A stretch of DNA of 64,000 nt, taken from assembly GCA_021730785.1 (NCBI GenBank), contig JAKFWF010000042.1, positions 62,001-126,000 of the forward strand. The letters are read 5' to 3'. Under the pieces are notes generated by a model. The model was not told the origin of the DNA and searched no databases. It worked only from the letters and a program-made list of their open reading frames with translations. This stretch comes from Hyphomicrobiaceae bacterium (GTDB lineage: Bacteria; Pseudomonadota; Alphaproteobacteria; Rhizobiales; Hyphomicrobiaceae). Positions within the stretch are counted from its first letter, which is position 1, and every line of letters begins with the position of its first letter. Both the position numbers and the translations under genes were made by a program. This document shows positions 9,720-18,703 of the stretch, in pieces.

Positions 9720-10223
9720 TCAGGCGTTGACGGCCTTGCCGGCGCCGTTGATGGTCTTGGCGACGGCGAGTTTGAAGGCTCGCGCTAAGGCCTCGGCCAC
9801 ACGCACGCTGTCCAGATCGTCCTTGTGGATCACGTCCGCAGCGCCGGCCGCGAACAGAATGGCCTTGCGCTGGCGATCGGCTTCCCCGCTCACCACGATG
9901 ATCGGGCCATCGTAGCCAGCCCGCTGCAGGTACGGGATGGTCTGTGATGCGTTGTCGTTCGGCTCCAGATAGTCGTCCAGGAACACGATACTGGGCTTGC
10001 GCAGGATGACGGAGTCGAGCGCGCCGCCCAGCGTCGCGGCGTGGCGAATGGTCAGATCGTAGCCCAGCATAACGTGCAGCGTGGCCTTCAGGCGATCGGC
10101 ATCGAAGGCCTTGTCCTCGACGATCAATACGTCATCAACCTGCGGCAGCGACTGGCGAATCTTGGTCGCATCACTCTTGCGCGCGAGGAAATCGCCGCCC
10201 GTTTCCGATGTGCCTGATGCCAT
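9720..10223 (-). CDS. Single-domain response regulator (Rcp1-like)
   Basis: The 167-residue protein is a receiver domain with no output domain. Acidic residues lie in LIVEDKAFD, the phosphoacceptor aspartate is in VFLDDYLE (about residue 82), the conserved serine in VVSGE and the lysine in IHKDD. Family members of this kind pass phosphate from a kinase by protein contact. The ATG at 10223 was chosen because GGAGG lies 6 bases upstream; the longer reading frame upstream lacks family similarity. It follows the kinase gene (10322-11503), its likely partner, by 98 bases. Confidence 0.9.
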   Translation of the reverse strand: MASGTSETGGDFLARKSDATKIRQSLPQVDDVLIVEDKAFDADRLKATLHVMLGYDLTIRHAATLGGALDSVILRKPSIVFLDDYLEPNDNASQTIPYLQRAGYDGPIIVVSGEADRQRKAILFAAGAADVIHKDDLDSVRVAEALARAFKLAVAKTINGAGKAVNA

Positions 10224-10321
10224 GACCACCTCCGAATGTATCGCCGTCACTATAGAACAGTTTTTCCACAAGGCACAGACAATGTGTCGTCGGGGCGGCA
10301 AATTCGAATGATCTGCTGGAG

Positions 10322-11503
10322 CTAGAATTGCAGCGGCCACAGCAATGTGAAGACCGAGCCGCGGGCGATTTTCGGGTCCGACTGCAAGGTCAGCGTGGCG
10401 CCGACCGTTTCCAGCGTGCGCCGCACCAGGGCGAGGCCGATGCCGCTGCGTTCGCTGTCGTTCGACGCGCCGATGGTCTTGAATGGCTTGAAAATGGTCT
10501 CGTGCCATTCGGGCGCGATGCCGGGTCCATCGTCGGCGACGGCGATGGCGAACGTGGTGTCGGTCAGGCGACCGGTGACGAACACTTCGCCCGCCGGCCG
10601 ATCGTGGTGGGCGATCGCGTTGGCGATCAGATTGCGCAGGATGAGGTCGAGCGGGGCCACGTAGGTTTCGATGGTCGGCCACTCGCCGTTGATGCCGACG
10701 ATGAAGCCATCCGGCCGCGGCATCGATGCCACGATGCCTTGAATGAGAGCACCGGTGTCGACGGTCGCCAGTGCTTCCTCTTCGCGGCCGATCTTCGAGT
10801 AGGCGAGCAGGTCGGTCAGCATCTGGGCCATGCGCCGGGATTGGGTCTTGATCCGAGCGGCATAGTCCTGTGGTGCGCCCTCCTTGCCGCCGGCAAGGGA
10901 TGATTCCAGGTCCTCGGCGAAATAGCGCATGGCCCGCAGCGGCGCCTTCAAGTCGTGGCTGATGACGTACGCGAACTCGGTCAAGTCGCGGTTTGCACGC
11001 GTCAACTCGGCATTGACGCTCTTCAAGGCTGCCGACTGACTGGCGAGCTCCGCTTCGACGATCATGCGGGCCCTGACCTGCTGGGCGAGGCCAATTTCAA
11101 GCTCTCCGGTTGCCAGCACCTTGGAGATGAACAACAGGAACCGCTGTGGCTGCGGCATCCAGTAGACCTGCAGGTTGAGCCGTGGCGAACTGCCGTCGGT
11201 GCCGACCAGGGCCACGTTCGGCATCTCGAACGGTGCGTCCGGTTTCTCGATCAGCTCGAGCAGCGCATCATCGAGGCCGAGCAGCGGCAGCACCGTGTCG
11301 GTGACCCGCTCGCCGAGCGGCACGAAGTTGGCAAGCTCGCCATGGCGGCGCACGGCGACGAGGTTCCGATCGATCCAGATCAGGCCGAACAGCCTGTGCC
11401 GGGCGAACAGCTCGGTCGCCTCGCTCAAGGCCCGGCCGAGCGTTTGCGCCTCAGCTGCGCCGGGCGATGACGGCCGCTGCGTCATGGAAGGCGTCTCGGA
11501 CAT
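10322..11503 (-). CDS. Sensor histidine kinase (phytochrome-like kinase core, PAS-like N terminus)
   Basis: This kinase has 393 residues. An N-terminal 120-residue PAS-like region (FARHRLFGLIWID onward) is followed by a coiled coil, a HisKA domain with SHDLKAPL (phospho-histidine about residue 180) and an ATPase domain with N-box NLIANAIAHHD, DDGPGI and GIGLALV. No membrane helices are seen, so it is probably cytoplasmic. The start at 11503 has AGGT upstream and overlaps the end of the GTPase gene by 53 bases; an internal ATG at 11485 would shorten this to 35. Overlap with the GTPase gene points to a shared pathway. The likely target is the adjacent receiver protein. Confidence 0.88.
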   Translation of the reverse strand: MSETPSMTQRPSSPGAAEAQTLGRALSEATELFARHRLFGLIWIDRNLVAVRRHGELANFVPLGERVTDTVLPLLGLDDALLELIEKPDAPFEMPNVALVGTDGSSPRLNLQVYWMPQPQRFLLFISKVLATGELEIGLAQQVRARMIVEAELASQSAALKSVNAELTRANRDLTEFAYVISHDLKAPLRAMRYFAEDLESSLAGGKEGAPQDYAARIKTQSRRMAQMLTDLLAYSKIGREEEALATVDTGALIQGIVASMPRPDGFIVGINGEWPTIETYVAPLDLILRNLIANAIAHHDRPAGEVFVTGRLTDTTFAIAVADDGPGIAPEWHETIFKPFKTIGASNDSERSGIGLALVRRTLETVGATLTLQSDPKIARGSVFTLLWPLQF

Positions 11504-11954
11504 GGTGACCTGTTTTCGCACTGGTGAAGATGATCGGTATGCCTAGATTATGCGCGGCTTCGGGCAGCTCCGGTGCGACGCCGGGCCCCAGCATGTCGAT
11601 CTTGTTGACGATCAGGCTGGCCGGGCGGCCAGGAAATGCCGCCAGGAACCCCTCGACACGCGCCAACGCCGCATCGAGGCTGGTGCGCCGTGTTGCGTCG
11701 CCGACGACTAGCGCCGCGTCGGAGCGCTTGGCATAGACGTGCTCGAAAATCGTATCGCCGAAATTGCCGTCGGTATCCCAGATGATGAACTGGAACGGGG
11801 TATCAATCGGCGAGGGCACCACGTCGTAGCGATAGAGGTCGGTTCCAATCGTTGCCTTGTACAGGCCGTTGAAGTCGTCGAGCACCAGCCGCCGCGCCAG
11901 CGAGGTTTTGCCGACGCCAATGTCGCCCAGCAGCAGAAGCTTGGCCATTTTCAT
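11451..11954 (-). CDS. Ras-like small GTPase
   Basis: This 167-residue protein is a complete Ras-superfamily GTPase. It has the P-loop GDIGVGKTS (G1), a switch-I threonine in YKATIGTD, WDTDGN (G3, DxxG), NKID (G4) and TSAKTG (G5). In this family GTP/GDP cycling works as a switch controlled by exchange factors and activating proteins. Prokaryotic members outside the MglA group are mostly uncharacterised. The gene starts inside the stop codon of the OmpA-domain gene (ATGA overlap) and its end overlaps the kinase gene. This suggests the three products act together at the envelope. Confidence 0.93.
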   Translation of the reverse strand: MKMAKLLLLGDIGVGKTSLARRLVLDDFNGLYKATIGTDLYRYDVVPSPIDTPFQFIIWDTDGNFGDTIFEHVYAKRSDAALVVGDATRRTSLDAALARVEGFLAAFPGRPASLIVNKIDMLGPGVAPELPEAAHNLGIPIIFTSAKTGHHVRDAFHDAAAVIARRS

Positions 11955-14149
11955 GGCTGATCGCTCGCCTCACCGGCAAAACCGATCTCGAATTCGACCC
12001 GGCGGTTGGGGCTCTGCGCCCCGGCATTCGGACTGATGTCGATGCCGGTCGGCCGACCGATCGCCACCAGCAGCTGGCGGGCCACACCGCGTTCGATCAG
12101 GGCATCGGTCACTTTCTGAGCGCGCGATTGGGCGAGTTGGGTGTTGCGGATCTGGCCGCCGCGTTCGTCAGTATAGCCGACGATGCGCACCAGCACGCCG
12201 GCCGACTGGATCAAACGCGCGCCGTCATCGAGGCTGGCCTGGGCCGCCGGTGTGTTGCGGTAGTCGGTGCCGTCGCCGAAAAAAATGGCGGTCGTGCGGG
12301 TCCATTTGTCGAGCAGTTCGAACGCCGTCGGTTCCTTCGCCGGCGGCGGTGGCGGCGGCGGCAGGGGTTTGACACCAGCGGACTGGGTGACCGCCACAGC
12401 AACCGTCGCGAGCTTGGTCGCCGACAGATTGAGTTCCTCGGCACTTTCGAGCACGTCCGACGGCGCCGCATCGCCGTGGACCGGGGCCGGCACGGCGACG
12501 CCGCGTGACAGCAGCGTCGACAGCTCGGCGGTGGCCTGCTGCAGCGCGACCGTCAGCGTGTGCATGGGCGCGCTGACGGCTGTCAGCTGCGCCATATCGA
12601 CCGGACCGGCCGTTACGCGCGCCTGCAGATCACGCAGTTCGGCCGCCGCCTTCTCGATGCTGGCGCGGGCAGTCCGGGTGGTCGATCGCGCAGCCTGATC
12701 ACTCAATGCAAGATCGAGGCGGCGCAGTTCCGGCAGCGTTGTTTCGAGCTGGCGGCCGGCCCGCATCATCGCGCGGCGTACGGACGAGCGCAGCACTTCG
12801 CCTTCGAGACCCGCCAGATCGCGGCGCACGCGCGTGACCTGGGGTTCGAACTCCGCACTCGCATTGGGCAGCACGGTGAGACGGTCGATGATGGTCGACG
12901 CAGGCAGGCTCGTCCGCAATTTCGCAATGACCTCGGCCTTGGTCGCCAGGGTTGGCACGAGGCCGGTCAACGTGACGTCCAGCCCCCGCGGCCCGATGTC
13001 GAGCTGGGTCGGATAGCCGGTCAACTGGGCGGTGGCGCCGATGTCGCGGGTGGCAATGTCGCGCACGCGCATGGTCTCGTAATGGGTATATGCCGACCAG
13101 GCGCCATACGCGAGCAGCGGAACAGCGATTGCTATGGCAATCGCCTTCAGCGGGTTGAAGCCGAGGCCGGCTTCATTGGCGATCGCGCGCTGCTGGTCCG
13201 CCAGACGCTTTTCAAGACTCGTGGCAAGCGGTGCGAGCAGCTGCGGCGGCGTCGTTCCGCCCATGTCGGCGAACGCCTGACGGTTTTGTTCGAGCAGGCG
13301 CAGGAATTCCTCGTCGAGCGACGCTTCGACGCCGGCCGGTGCTGAGCCCCGGCATTTGGCCGCCAGCAGATAGGCCTGGGAGCCGCGCAGATACATCTGG
13401 AAGTCATCGAGCGAGAACGAGCGCAAATCGCCGCCATCGTCCTTGAGGGCCTGGCCTGCGAAATCGTTGATTGCAGTCAGCACGCCGCTCAAATGAATGT
13501 TCGAGTTCGACGGCGCGTCGGGCCCTTGGACGCCCGCCGGCCAATGCTGGATCAACTCGCCCGAGCCACGGCGGATCAGGAACAGTTCGACCACCTCCAG
13601 CCGCTGGCTTTCCGCCAGTGCCAGTTCGGCCATGGAGCGGCCGGTCATGACACTGCGCAGGCGCAACATGAGCGGATTGGAGCCGCCGGCGAGTTTCCGG
13701 TTGATGGTGGCGATGAGGTCCTTCATGGCGCTGGCCACATAGGCCTTCACCAGGCGGCCGGTGATCGGATAGAGCGCCTCGACCATCTCGTCCTGGCTGT
13801 TGCGCAGCTCGACGCGGACCGTCTTGACCACGAGCGGTGCGACGGCGCGCGCCAACTGGTCGTGCCGCTTGATCTCGGCATCGCGGAAGGCACCGTCGAG
13901 GACTTCGGCGACGCTGGCGCGGAAGCGCTCCTCGCTGCCGGCGCGGTCGAACAGTCCATCGACCTTCTGCGCCAGCGCGATGCGGCTCGCAGCCTCCGCG
14001 GCAACCGAGGTTTCAAGTGCGCGTGTCAGTTCCTGCCGGCTCAGCTGTTCGGCGGCGGCCACCTGCGAGATCCGGCCTTGAATCTCTGCAAGCGTCGCGT
14101 TCTCGCGATCAAACAGCAGTTCCTTCAGGCGGGTGACGTTTTGCGACAT
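11951..14149 (-). CDS. Transmembrane protein with C-terminal OmpA domain and cytoplasmic GTPase-partner-like region
   Basis: The 732-residue protein has no signal peptide. In order it has an N-terminal helical/coiled-coil region (about 1-180), a compact alpha/beta-looking region (about 183-265, LFLIRRGSGELIQHW then LDDFQMYLRG) and a single membrane helix at about 334-353. These are followed by a BON-like segment and more helices, a run of eight prolines (about 593-601) and an OmpA peptidoglycan-binding domain (about 605-725, with IVGYTDERG and NRRVEFEI). The predicted topology is N terminus in the cytoplasm and OmpA domain in the periplasm. The 183-265 region recalls longin/roadblock GTPase-partner folds, but this is only inference. 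It is coupled to the GTPase gene by ATGA. Confidence 0.8.
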   Translation of the reverse strand: MSQNVTRLKELLFDRENATLAEIQGRISQVAAAEQLSRQELTRALETSVAAEAASRIALAQKVDGLFDRAGSEERFRASVAEVLDGAFRDAEIKRHDQLARAVAPLVVKTVRVELRNSQDEMVEALYPITGRLVKAYVASAMKDLIATINRKLAGGSNPLMLRLRSVMTGRSMAELALAESQRLEVVELFLIRRGSGELIQHWPAGVQGPDAPSNSNIHLSGVLTAINDFAGQALKDDGGDLRSFSLDDFQMYLRGSQAYLLAAKCRGSAPAGVEASLDEEFLRLLEQNRQAFADMGGTTPPQLLAPLATSLEKRLADQQRAIANEAGLGFNPLKAIAIAIAVPLLAYGAWSAYTHYETMRVRDIATRDIGATAQLTGYPTQLDIGPRGLDVTLTGLVPTLATKAEVIAKLRTSLPASTIIDRLTVLPNASAEFEPQVTRVRRDLAGLEGEVLRSSVRRAMMRAGRQLETTLPELRRLDLALSDQAARSTTRTARASIEKAAAELRDLQARVTAGPVDMAQLTAVSAPMHTLTVALQQATAELSTLLSRGVAVPAPVHGDAAPSDVLESAEELNLSATKLATVAVAVTQSAGVKPLPPPPPPPAKEPTAFELLDKWTRTTAIFFGDGTDYRNTPAAQASLDDGARLIQSAGVLVRIVGYTDERGGQIRNTQLAQSRAQKVTDALIERGVARQLLVAIGRPTGIDISPNAGAQSPNRRVEFEIGFAGEASDQP

Positions 14150-14175
14150 CTGCTGTGTTCTGGCTGTAGCTCAAG

Positions 14176-14484
14176 TCAGTCCCTGGGAATGTGCCGCACG
14201 CGCTCGCCAAGTTCCTGGATGCCGCGCGCCAGTTCGTCGAACGCGCTGCGCCGCTCCGCCTGAATTTCACCGGCCAGCGCATCGAACCTAGCCTGCAGCG
14301 CATCGACCCGGCGCTGCAGGTTCGTTTCGAGATCGCGGATGCGCAGCTCCAACTGGTTGACGCGCACGTCGTTCTGGCGTTGGAACTCGCCGAAAAGAAG
14401 GTCGCGGATCTGCTCCATCTTCTCGTCGGCTGGATCGCGCAGGCCGCCAGCTGGTCTCGCCTCACCGACGATCATCGACGTCAT
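14176..14484 (-). CDS. Coiled-coil protein, function unknown
   Basis: About 102 residues, highly charged and rich in Leu/Arg/Glu heptads from about residue 22 to the end (EQIRDLLFGEFQ, then repeated LxxRxxxLE patterns), with a short disordered start. There is no signal peptide or membrane helix. The start is uncertain: ATGs at 14484 and 14475 fit, and the frame is open up to 14553. It lies 27 bases upstream of the OmpA-domain gene on the same strand, so it is probably the first gene of the GTPase cluster and may bind the coiled-coil part of that protein. No family is recognised. Confidence 0.65.
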   Translation of the reverse strand: MTSMIVGEARPAGGLRDPADEKMEQIRDLLFGEFQRQNDVRVNQLELRIRDLETNLQRRVDALQARFDALAGEIQAERRSAFDELARGIQELGERVRHIPRD

Positions 14485-14612
14485 GATACTCAGCGCCCGG
14501 CTGAATGTTGCGCTGCCCAACGGCTGGATTCGGCCCAGGGCTCTTGCGACCATAAAGCCCGATCGGTCGCGAAAAGTCCAACATATCCGCGTGGTTGCCC
14601 TAATTGCGATCG

Positions 14613-16142
14613 TCAGCTGGCAAATGTCTTGGCGTACGTGCTGCGCAATTCTGCCTTCTGCACCTTGCCCATGGCGTTGCGCGGCAGATCGGCGACCTCG
14701 AACACGCGCTTGGGCAGTTTGAACTTGGCGAGGCGGGTGGCGAGGTGGGCGATGATGGCGGCTTCCGATTGCAGCTTGGTGCCGGCCACGGGGGTGATGA
14801 CGGCGACCACGCCCTCGCCGAAGTCGGCGTGCGGCAAGCCGATCACGGCCGATTCGGCAACGCCCGGCAAGGCGTTGAGCTCGTCCTCGATTTCCTTCGG
14901 GTAGACGTTGAAGCCGCCTGAGATGATCAGGTCCTTGGCGCGGCCGACGATCGAGATCCGGCCATCGGCTGCCATCATCGCGAGATCGCCAGAGATGAAA
15001 TAGCCGTCCTTGCGGAATTCCTGGGCGGTCTTTTCCGGATTGTTCCAGTAGCCCTTGAAAACGTTCGGTCCCTTGACTTCCACCACCCCGACCTCGCCGA
15101 AGCCGAGCTTTGCGCCGGCCTCGTCGGCGATCCGCACCGAAACGCCGGGCAGCGCATAGCCGACGGTGCCGGCCACGCGTTCGCCCTTGTGGTAGGGGTT
15201 CGAGGTGATCATGCCGGTTTCGGTCATGCCGTAGCGCTCGACGATCTTCATGCCGGTGCGCGCCTCAAAGTCGGTGTGCGTTTCGGCCAGCAACGGCGCG
15301 GAACCGGCAATGAACAACCGCATGGTCTGGCACTGGTCGCGGCCGAATGCCGGTTCGCCGAGCAGGCGCGTATAGAACGTCGGCACGCCCATCATGACGG
15401 TCGCTTGCGGCAGCGTTTTCATCACGGTCGGCAGATCGAATTTCGTCTGCCAAAGAATTTTGCCGCCCGCCAGCAGCGTGGTGTTGAGAGCGACGAACAG
15501 CCCGTGCACGTGGAAGACCGGCAGCGCGTGCAGCAGCACGTCGTTCGCCGTGAACCCCCAATAGTCGACCAGCGTCAGCGCGTTCGACGACAGGTTCTGG
15601 TGCGTGATCATCGCGCCCTTGGAGCGCCCGGTGGTGCCGGACGTGTACAGCAGCGCCGCCAGATCTTCCAAGGTGCGCGCGGCGGTCTTGTGCGAGCTCT
15701 TCTGGTCAGCCGCGAATGCCGCGAGCGATCCGGCGCCGGCGGGGTCCATGGTCTCGATGTGGGCGACGCCGGCCGTGCGGGCGATCGGCTGGAGGGCTGT
15801 CGCCCGGGACGGGTCGATCACCAGCAGTTTCGGCTTGGCATCGCCGATGAAGTATTCAAGCTCCGCCGCCGTGTAGGCGGTATTGAGCGGGTTGTAGACG
15901 GCGCCGGCCTTCAGGCACGCAAGGTAGAGCAGCACGTTGGTGAACGACTTTTCGACTTGCACCATCACGCGGTCGCCGGGCGCAACGCCCCGCGCCACGA
16001 GTGCATTGGCCATGCGCGCCACCTCCAGGCCAAGCGCGCCATAGCTGCGCGTCGACGCGTCGGCAAACTCGAACGCGGTCGCCGTCGGACGGGCAGCGAA
16101 GCGTGTTTCGAGAAGGGCGTACAGGTTGGCGTTGGCGGCCAT
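14613..16142 (-). CDS. matB: Malonyl-CoA synthetase (ANL superfamily)
   Basis: The enzyme is predicted to make malonyl-CoA from malonate, CoA and ATP. The 509-residue protein has the P-loop-like YTSGTTGRSKGA (about residue 170), ERYGMTETGMITSNPY (A5 region, characteristic of MatB) and a C-terminal lysine in GKVQK. The N-terminal VQVEKS and YNPLNTAYT segments also match the rhizobial MatB type. ATG 16142 was chosen because GGAG lies about 12 bases upstream; the frame extends to a GTG at 16172. No malonate decarboxylase or transporter gene is adjacent, so the source of malonate is unclear. A methylmalonyl-CoA specificity is possible. Confidence 0.88.
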   Translation of the reverse strand: MAANANLYALLETRFAARPTATAFEFADASTRSYGALGLEVARMANALVARGVAPGDRVMVQVEKSFTNVLLYLACLKAGAVYNPLNTAYTAAELEYFIGDAKPKLLVIDPSRATALQPIARTAGVAHIETMDPAGAGSLAAFAADQKSSHKTAARTLEDLAALLYTSGTTGRSKGAMITHQNLSSNALTLVDYWGFTANDVLLHALPVFHVHGLFVALNTTLLAGGKILWQTKFDLPTVMKTLPQATVMMGVPTFYTRLLGEPAFGRDQCQTMRLFIAGSAPLLAETHTDFEARTGMKIVERYGMTETGMITSNPYHKGERVAGTVGYALPGVSVRIADEAGAKLGFGEVGVVEVKGPNVFKGYWNNPEKTAQEFRKDGYFISGDLAMMAADGRISIVGRAKDLIISGGFNVYPKEIEDELNALPGVAESAVIGLPHADFGEGVVAVITPVAGTKLQSEAAIIAHLATRLAKFKLPKRVFEVADLPRNAMGKVQKAELRSTYAKTFAS

Positions 16143-16256
16143 GGTCGTCGGGCTCCGATTTGCTCGCGTCACTCTGTGCTACGCCGCCAATCGACCCTCC
16201 GTCAAACTGCTGCTGGTGCGGGGGCGTCGAGCTTAGCCGTCAGTCGCCACTTGTTG

Positions 16257-16622
16257 CTAACGTGTGTTCCTGGATTGCAGTTTGCCGAAAATGTAACCAG
16301 CGACGGTGAGTATAACCTTGAAAAGGTCACTGCCCACGGCGGCGAGGACCGAGGCATTCCAGACCGAGACGACAGTTGCCAGCACCAACAGGCCAAAACA
16401 CATCGTCAAAACAAAGAACGATATCGTCAAGGCCGTGTCCTCGGAGCCGACCAGTCGTCCGATTGGACCCATGCGGGTTCGCATGATGGCCAACTCGTGA
16501 TCACGGGAATTTCGAAGATCAGATTCTTCCTGGTGATCCTTGGCATCGGGCAAAGTCTTGGCTGCCGCTGCACTCTTGCCCTCACCGATGGATTCGATCG
16601 GCACCAGCGGGCGCTCAGCCAT
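16257..16622 (-). CDS. Small two-helix membrane protein, candidate toxin of a Panacea pair
   Basis: This 121-residue protein has a polar N-terminal 60 residues (rich in Glu, Asp, Lys and Ala), then two hydrophobic helices (starting LTISFFVLTMCFGLLVL and VLAAVGSDLFKVILTVAGYIF) and a short basic tail. There is no signal peptide. The ATG at 16622 lies inside the end of the Panacea-domain gene (8-base overlap), so the two are co-translated. A frame extension to a TTG at 16643 exists. Base composition is less GC-rich than neighbouring genes. Panacea antitoxins are known to pair with many toxins, including small membrane proteins; a toxin role here is inferred from position only. Confidence 0.65.
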   Translation of the reverse strand: MAERPLVPIESIGEGKSAAAAKTLPDAKDHQEESDLRNSRDHELAIMRTRMGPIGRLVGSEDTALTISFFVLTMCFGLLVLATVVSVWNASVLAAVGSDLFKVILTVAGYIFGKLQSRNTR

Positions 16623-17115
16623 GGCGAGCAGCCAAGTCGGCAAAATGGTCCCATATCAGGTTATCGTTGATGGCTCTGCTGCGACCTGAACCGTTCGCAT
16701 GAGTCCGGTGCCAGGGGCTGTTTTCGGCATGTGTCAGAGCGGACAGCTGGAATGCTTCGAATGCTTTGTATTGGTCCCAGACCTTGTCGATCACAGCTCT
16801 CTCATCAGGCGTCATCGACGCTGTGACTTCCGGCCCGTCGGACTGCTCCGGCGAAATATCGCCGCCCGATCGGATCAGATGCTTGACGGGTCCACTCCCG
16901 CACGCACGAAGTGCGTCGTAAAGCTTGCGCACGACAGGTCCGTAATCCCAGGCTTCGAACCGATCTTCGACTAGCGGCTGACCCGTGACGGCAAGCCCCC
17001 AGCCATGCGCAAGATAGACGAGCTTCTGTAGGTGCATATGTGTTAGCGCACGCTGTTCCAACGCGGCGCGCTTCAAGAATTCGTTGGCAATGGCCAGTGA
17101 TGAGTGATGGGGCAT
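16615..17115 (-). CDS. Panacea (DUF4065/SocA-like) domain protein, candidate antitoxin
   Basis: The 166-residue protein has the Panacea signature: IANEFLKRA, then LTHMHLQKLVYLAHGWGLA, a WDYGPVVRKLYDALR segment and a C-terminal LSALTHAENSPWHRTHA. Panacea proteins are antitoxins that neutralise unrelated toxins and can aid their degradation; SocA of Caulobacter is an adaptor for the toxin SocB. The ATG at 17115 matches the family start; an in-frame TTG at 17136 is the alternative. No clear ribosome-binding site is seen. The gene overlaps the downstream membrane-protein gene and lies divergent from the amidase gene. Confidence 0.85.
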   Translation of the reverse strand: MPHHSSLAIANEFLKRAALEQRALTHMHLQKLVYLAHGWGLAVTGQPLVEDRFEAWDYGPVVRKLYDALRACGSGPVKHLIRSGGDISPEQSDGPEVTASMTPDERAVIDKVWDQYKAFEAFQLSALTHAENSPWHRTHANGSGRSRAINDNLIWDHFADLAARHG

Positions 17116-17281
17116 GTCGAACGAATCATGAATCAACTCATCGAGTTGGTCAAGCAGATTTGCCTCTGGCTTGCATACGCCGATGAAATGTCAGCTGAGG
17201 CAAGTCTCGTCTGCGGCATACGATGGTTGTATTTGGGCTGGTTTCGGGCAACCCTCGTAGCACCACAGCTGATCTGGAGAC

Positions 17282-18622
17282 ATGCCCGTGACCGACCTCT
17301 CGCGCCTGACCGCGACCTCAGCCCTGAGCCAGCTCGCCAGCGGAGACATCACCTCCGAGCAACTCGTCAAGGCCTGCCTCGACCGCATTGCCGAGCGCGA
17401 ACCGCAGGTCAAGGCCTTCGCCTACCTCGATCCGGACGGCGCGCTTGCCCAGGCGCGGGCCGCAGACGCCGCACGCAAGTCCGGTAAGGGCGTCGGACCG
17501 CTGAACGGCCTGCCGGTCGGCGTCAAGGACATCATCGACACGGCCGATCAACCGACCCAGAACGGCTGCGCCTACTACAAGGGCCGCCAGCCGCAGCGGG
17601 ATGCGACCTGCGTGACGCTGCTCAGGGAGGCCGGTGCCGTCATCATCGGCAAGACCGTGACGACGGAAATGGCCTCGACGACGCCGAACGAAACCTGCAA
17701 TCCGCATAACCTCGGGCACACGCCGGGCGGTTCGTCATCTGGATCGGCGGCCGGTGTTGCCGACTTCATGTTTCCGCTGGCGCTGGGCACCCAGACCGGC
17801 GGCTCGGTGATCCGCCCGGCATCATTCTGCGGCATCTATGCCCTGAAGCCGACTTTCGGCCTCATCCCGCGCGGCGGCGTCACCATGCAGTCGCACACGC
17901 TAGACACAGTTGGCGTGTATGGCCGCTCGGTCGAGGATCTGGCGCTGATCACGGATGCCCTGTCGGCGCACGAACCCGAGGATCCGGGCAGCTATCCGCG
18001 CAGCCGGCCGAACCTGCGGGCGACAGCGATGGCAAAAGTGCCGGTGAAGCCGCTGTTCGCCTACGTCAAGACGCCAACGTGGCACTTGGTCGATAAGGTC
18101 GCGCAGGAGGCGTTCGACGAGCTGGTGGCGGAACTCGGCCCCCTCGTCCAGGAAATCGAGATGCCGTCGCTGGAGAATACGGTTGCCAATCACGGCATTG
18201 TGCAAGCGGCGGAAAACGCCGCCTACTACGGCCGCCTCGCCGATGTCGCTGGCGATGCCATCAGTGCGGGGTTGCGCACGCGCCTCGAAGCCGGGCGCAA
18301 GGTCACGGGCGAGGCCTACATCAAGGCGGTCAACACGCGTGAAACCGCCAGCCGTGAGGTCGACATGATGCTCGCCTCCTACTCCGCCATCCTGACGCCG
18401 GCGTCGACGGGGCCGGCGCCGAAGACGCTCGCCTCCACCGGTAACCCGATCTTCAATTCGCCGTGGACGTTCCTTGGGCAACCGTGCGTCAACCTGCCGC
18501 TGATGGAAGCGGACGGCCTGCCGATCGGCGTGCAGCTGATCGGTGCCCGGCGCGACGATGGCCGTCTGCTGCGCACCGCGCAGTGGCTCGGCCAGCATGT
18601 CGCCGGCAGCAGTGCCATGTAA
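17282..18622 (+). CDS. Amidase signature family hydrolase
   Basis: This 446-residue enzyme of the amidase signature family hydrolyses carboxamides through a Ser-cisSer-Lys triad. The lysine is in GVKDI (about residue 82), the cis-serine in the GGSSSGSAA stretch and the nucleophile in QTGGSVIRPA (about residue 180). GatA is unlikely because gatB and gatC are absent. The ATG follows GGAG by a few bases. The substrate is unknown. The next gene, a hydrolase, starts about 80 bases later on the same strand. Confidence 0.88.
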   Translation: MPVTDLSRLTATSALSQLASGDITSEQLVKACLDRIAEREPQVKAFAYLDPDGALAQARAADAARKSGKGVGPLNGLPVGVKDIIDTADQPTQNGCAYYKGRQPQRDATCVTLLREAGAVIIGKTVTTEMASTTPNETCNPHNLGHTPGGSSSGSAAGVADFMFPLALGTQTGGSVIRPASFCGIYALKPTFGLIPRGGVTMQSHTLDTVGVYGRSVEDLALITDALSAHEPEDPGSYPRSRPNLRATAMAKVPVKPLFAYVKTPTWHLVDKVAQEAFDELVAELGPLVQEIEMPSLENTVANHGIVQAAENAAYYGRLADVAGDAISAGLRTRLEAGRKVTGEAYIKAVNTRETASREVDMMLASYSAILTPASTGPAPKTLASTGNPIFNSPWTFLGQPCVNLPLMEADGLPIGVQLIGARRDDGRLLRTAQWLGQHVAGSSAM

Positions 18623-18703
18623 CCAACGTCCGAAGGCAGCATTGTTTGTGACAAATTTTTGAATTACCGGTCGTCCCTCGTGTCTGTCGATCGAGGTCTA
18701 CCG

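Noticed and set aside
15189-16670. 493-codon plus-strand reading frame
   Set aside because: It is opposite matB and the small membrane-protein gene and shows no family motif.
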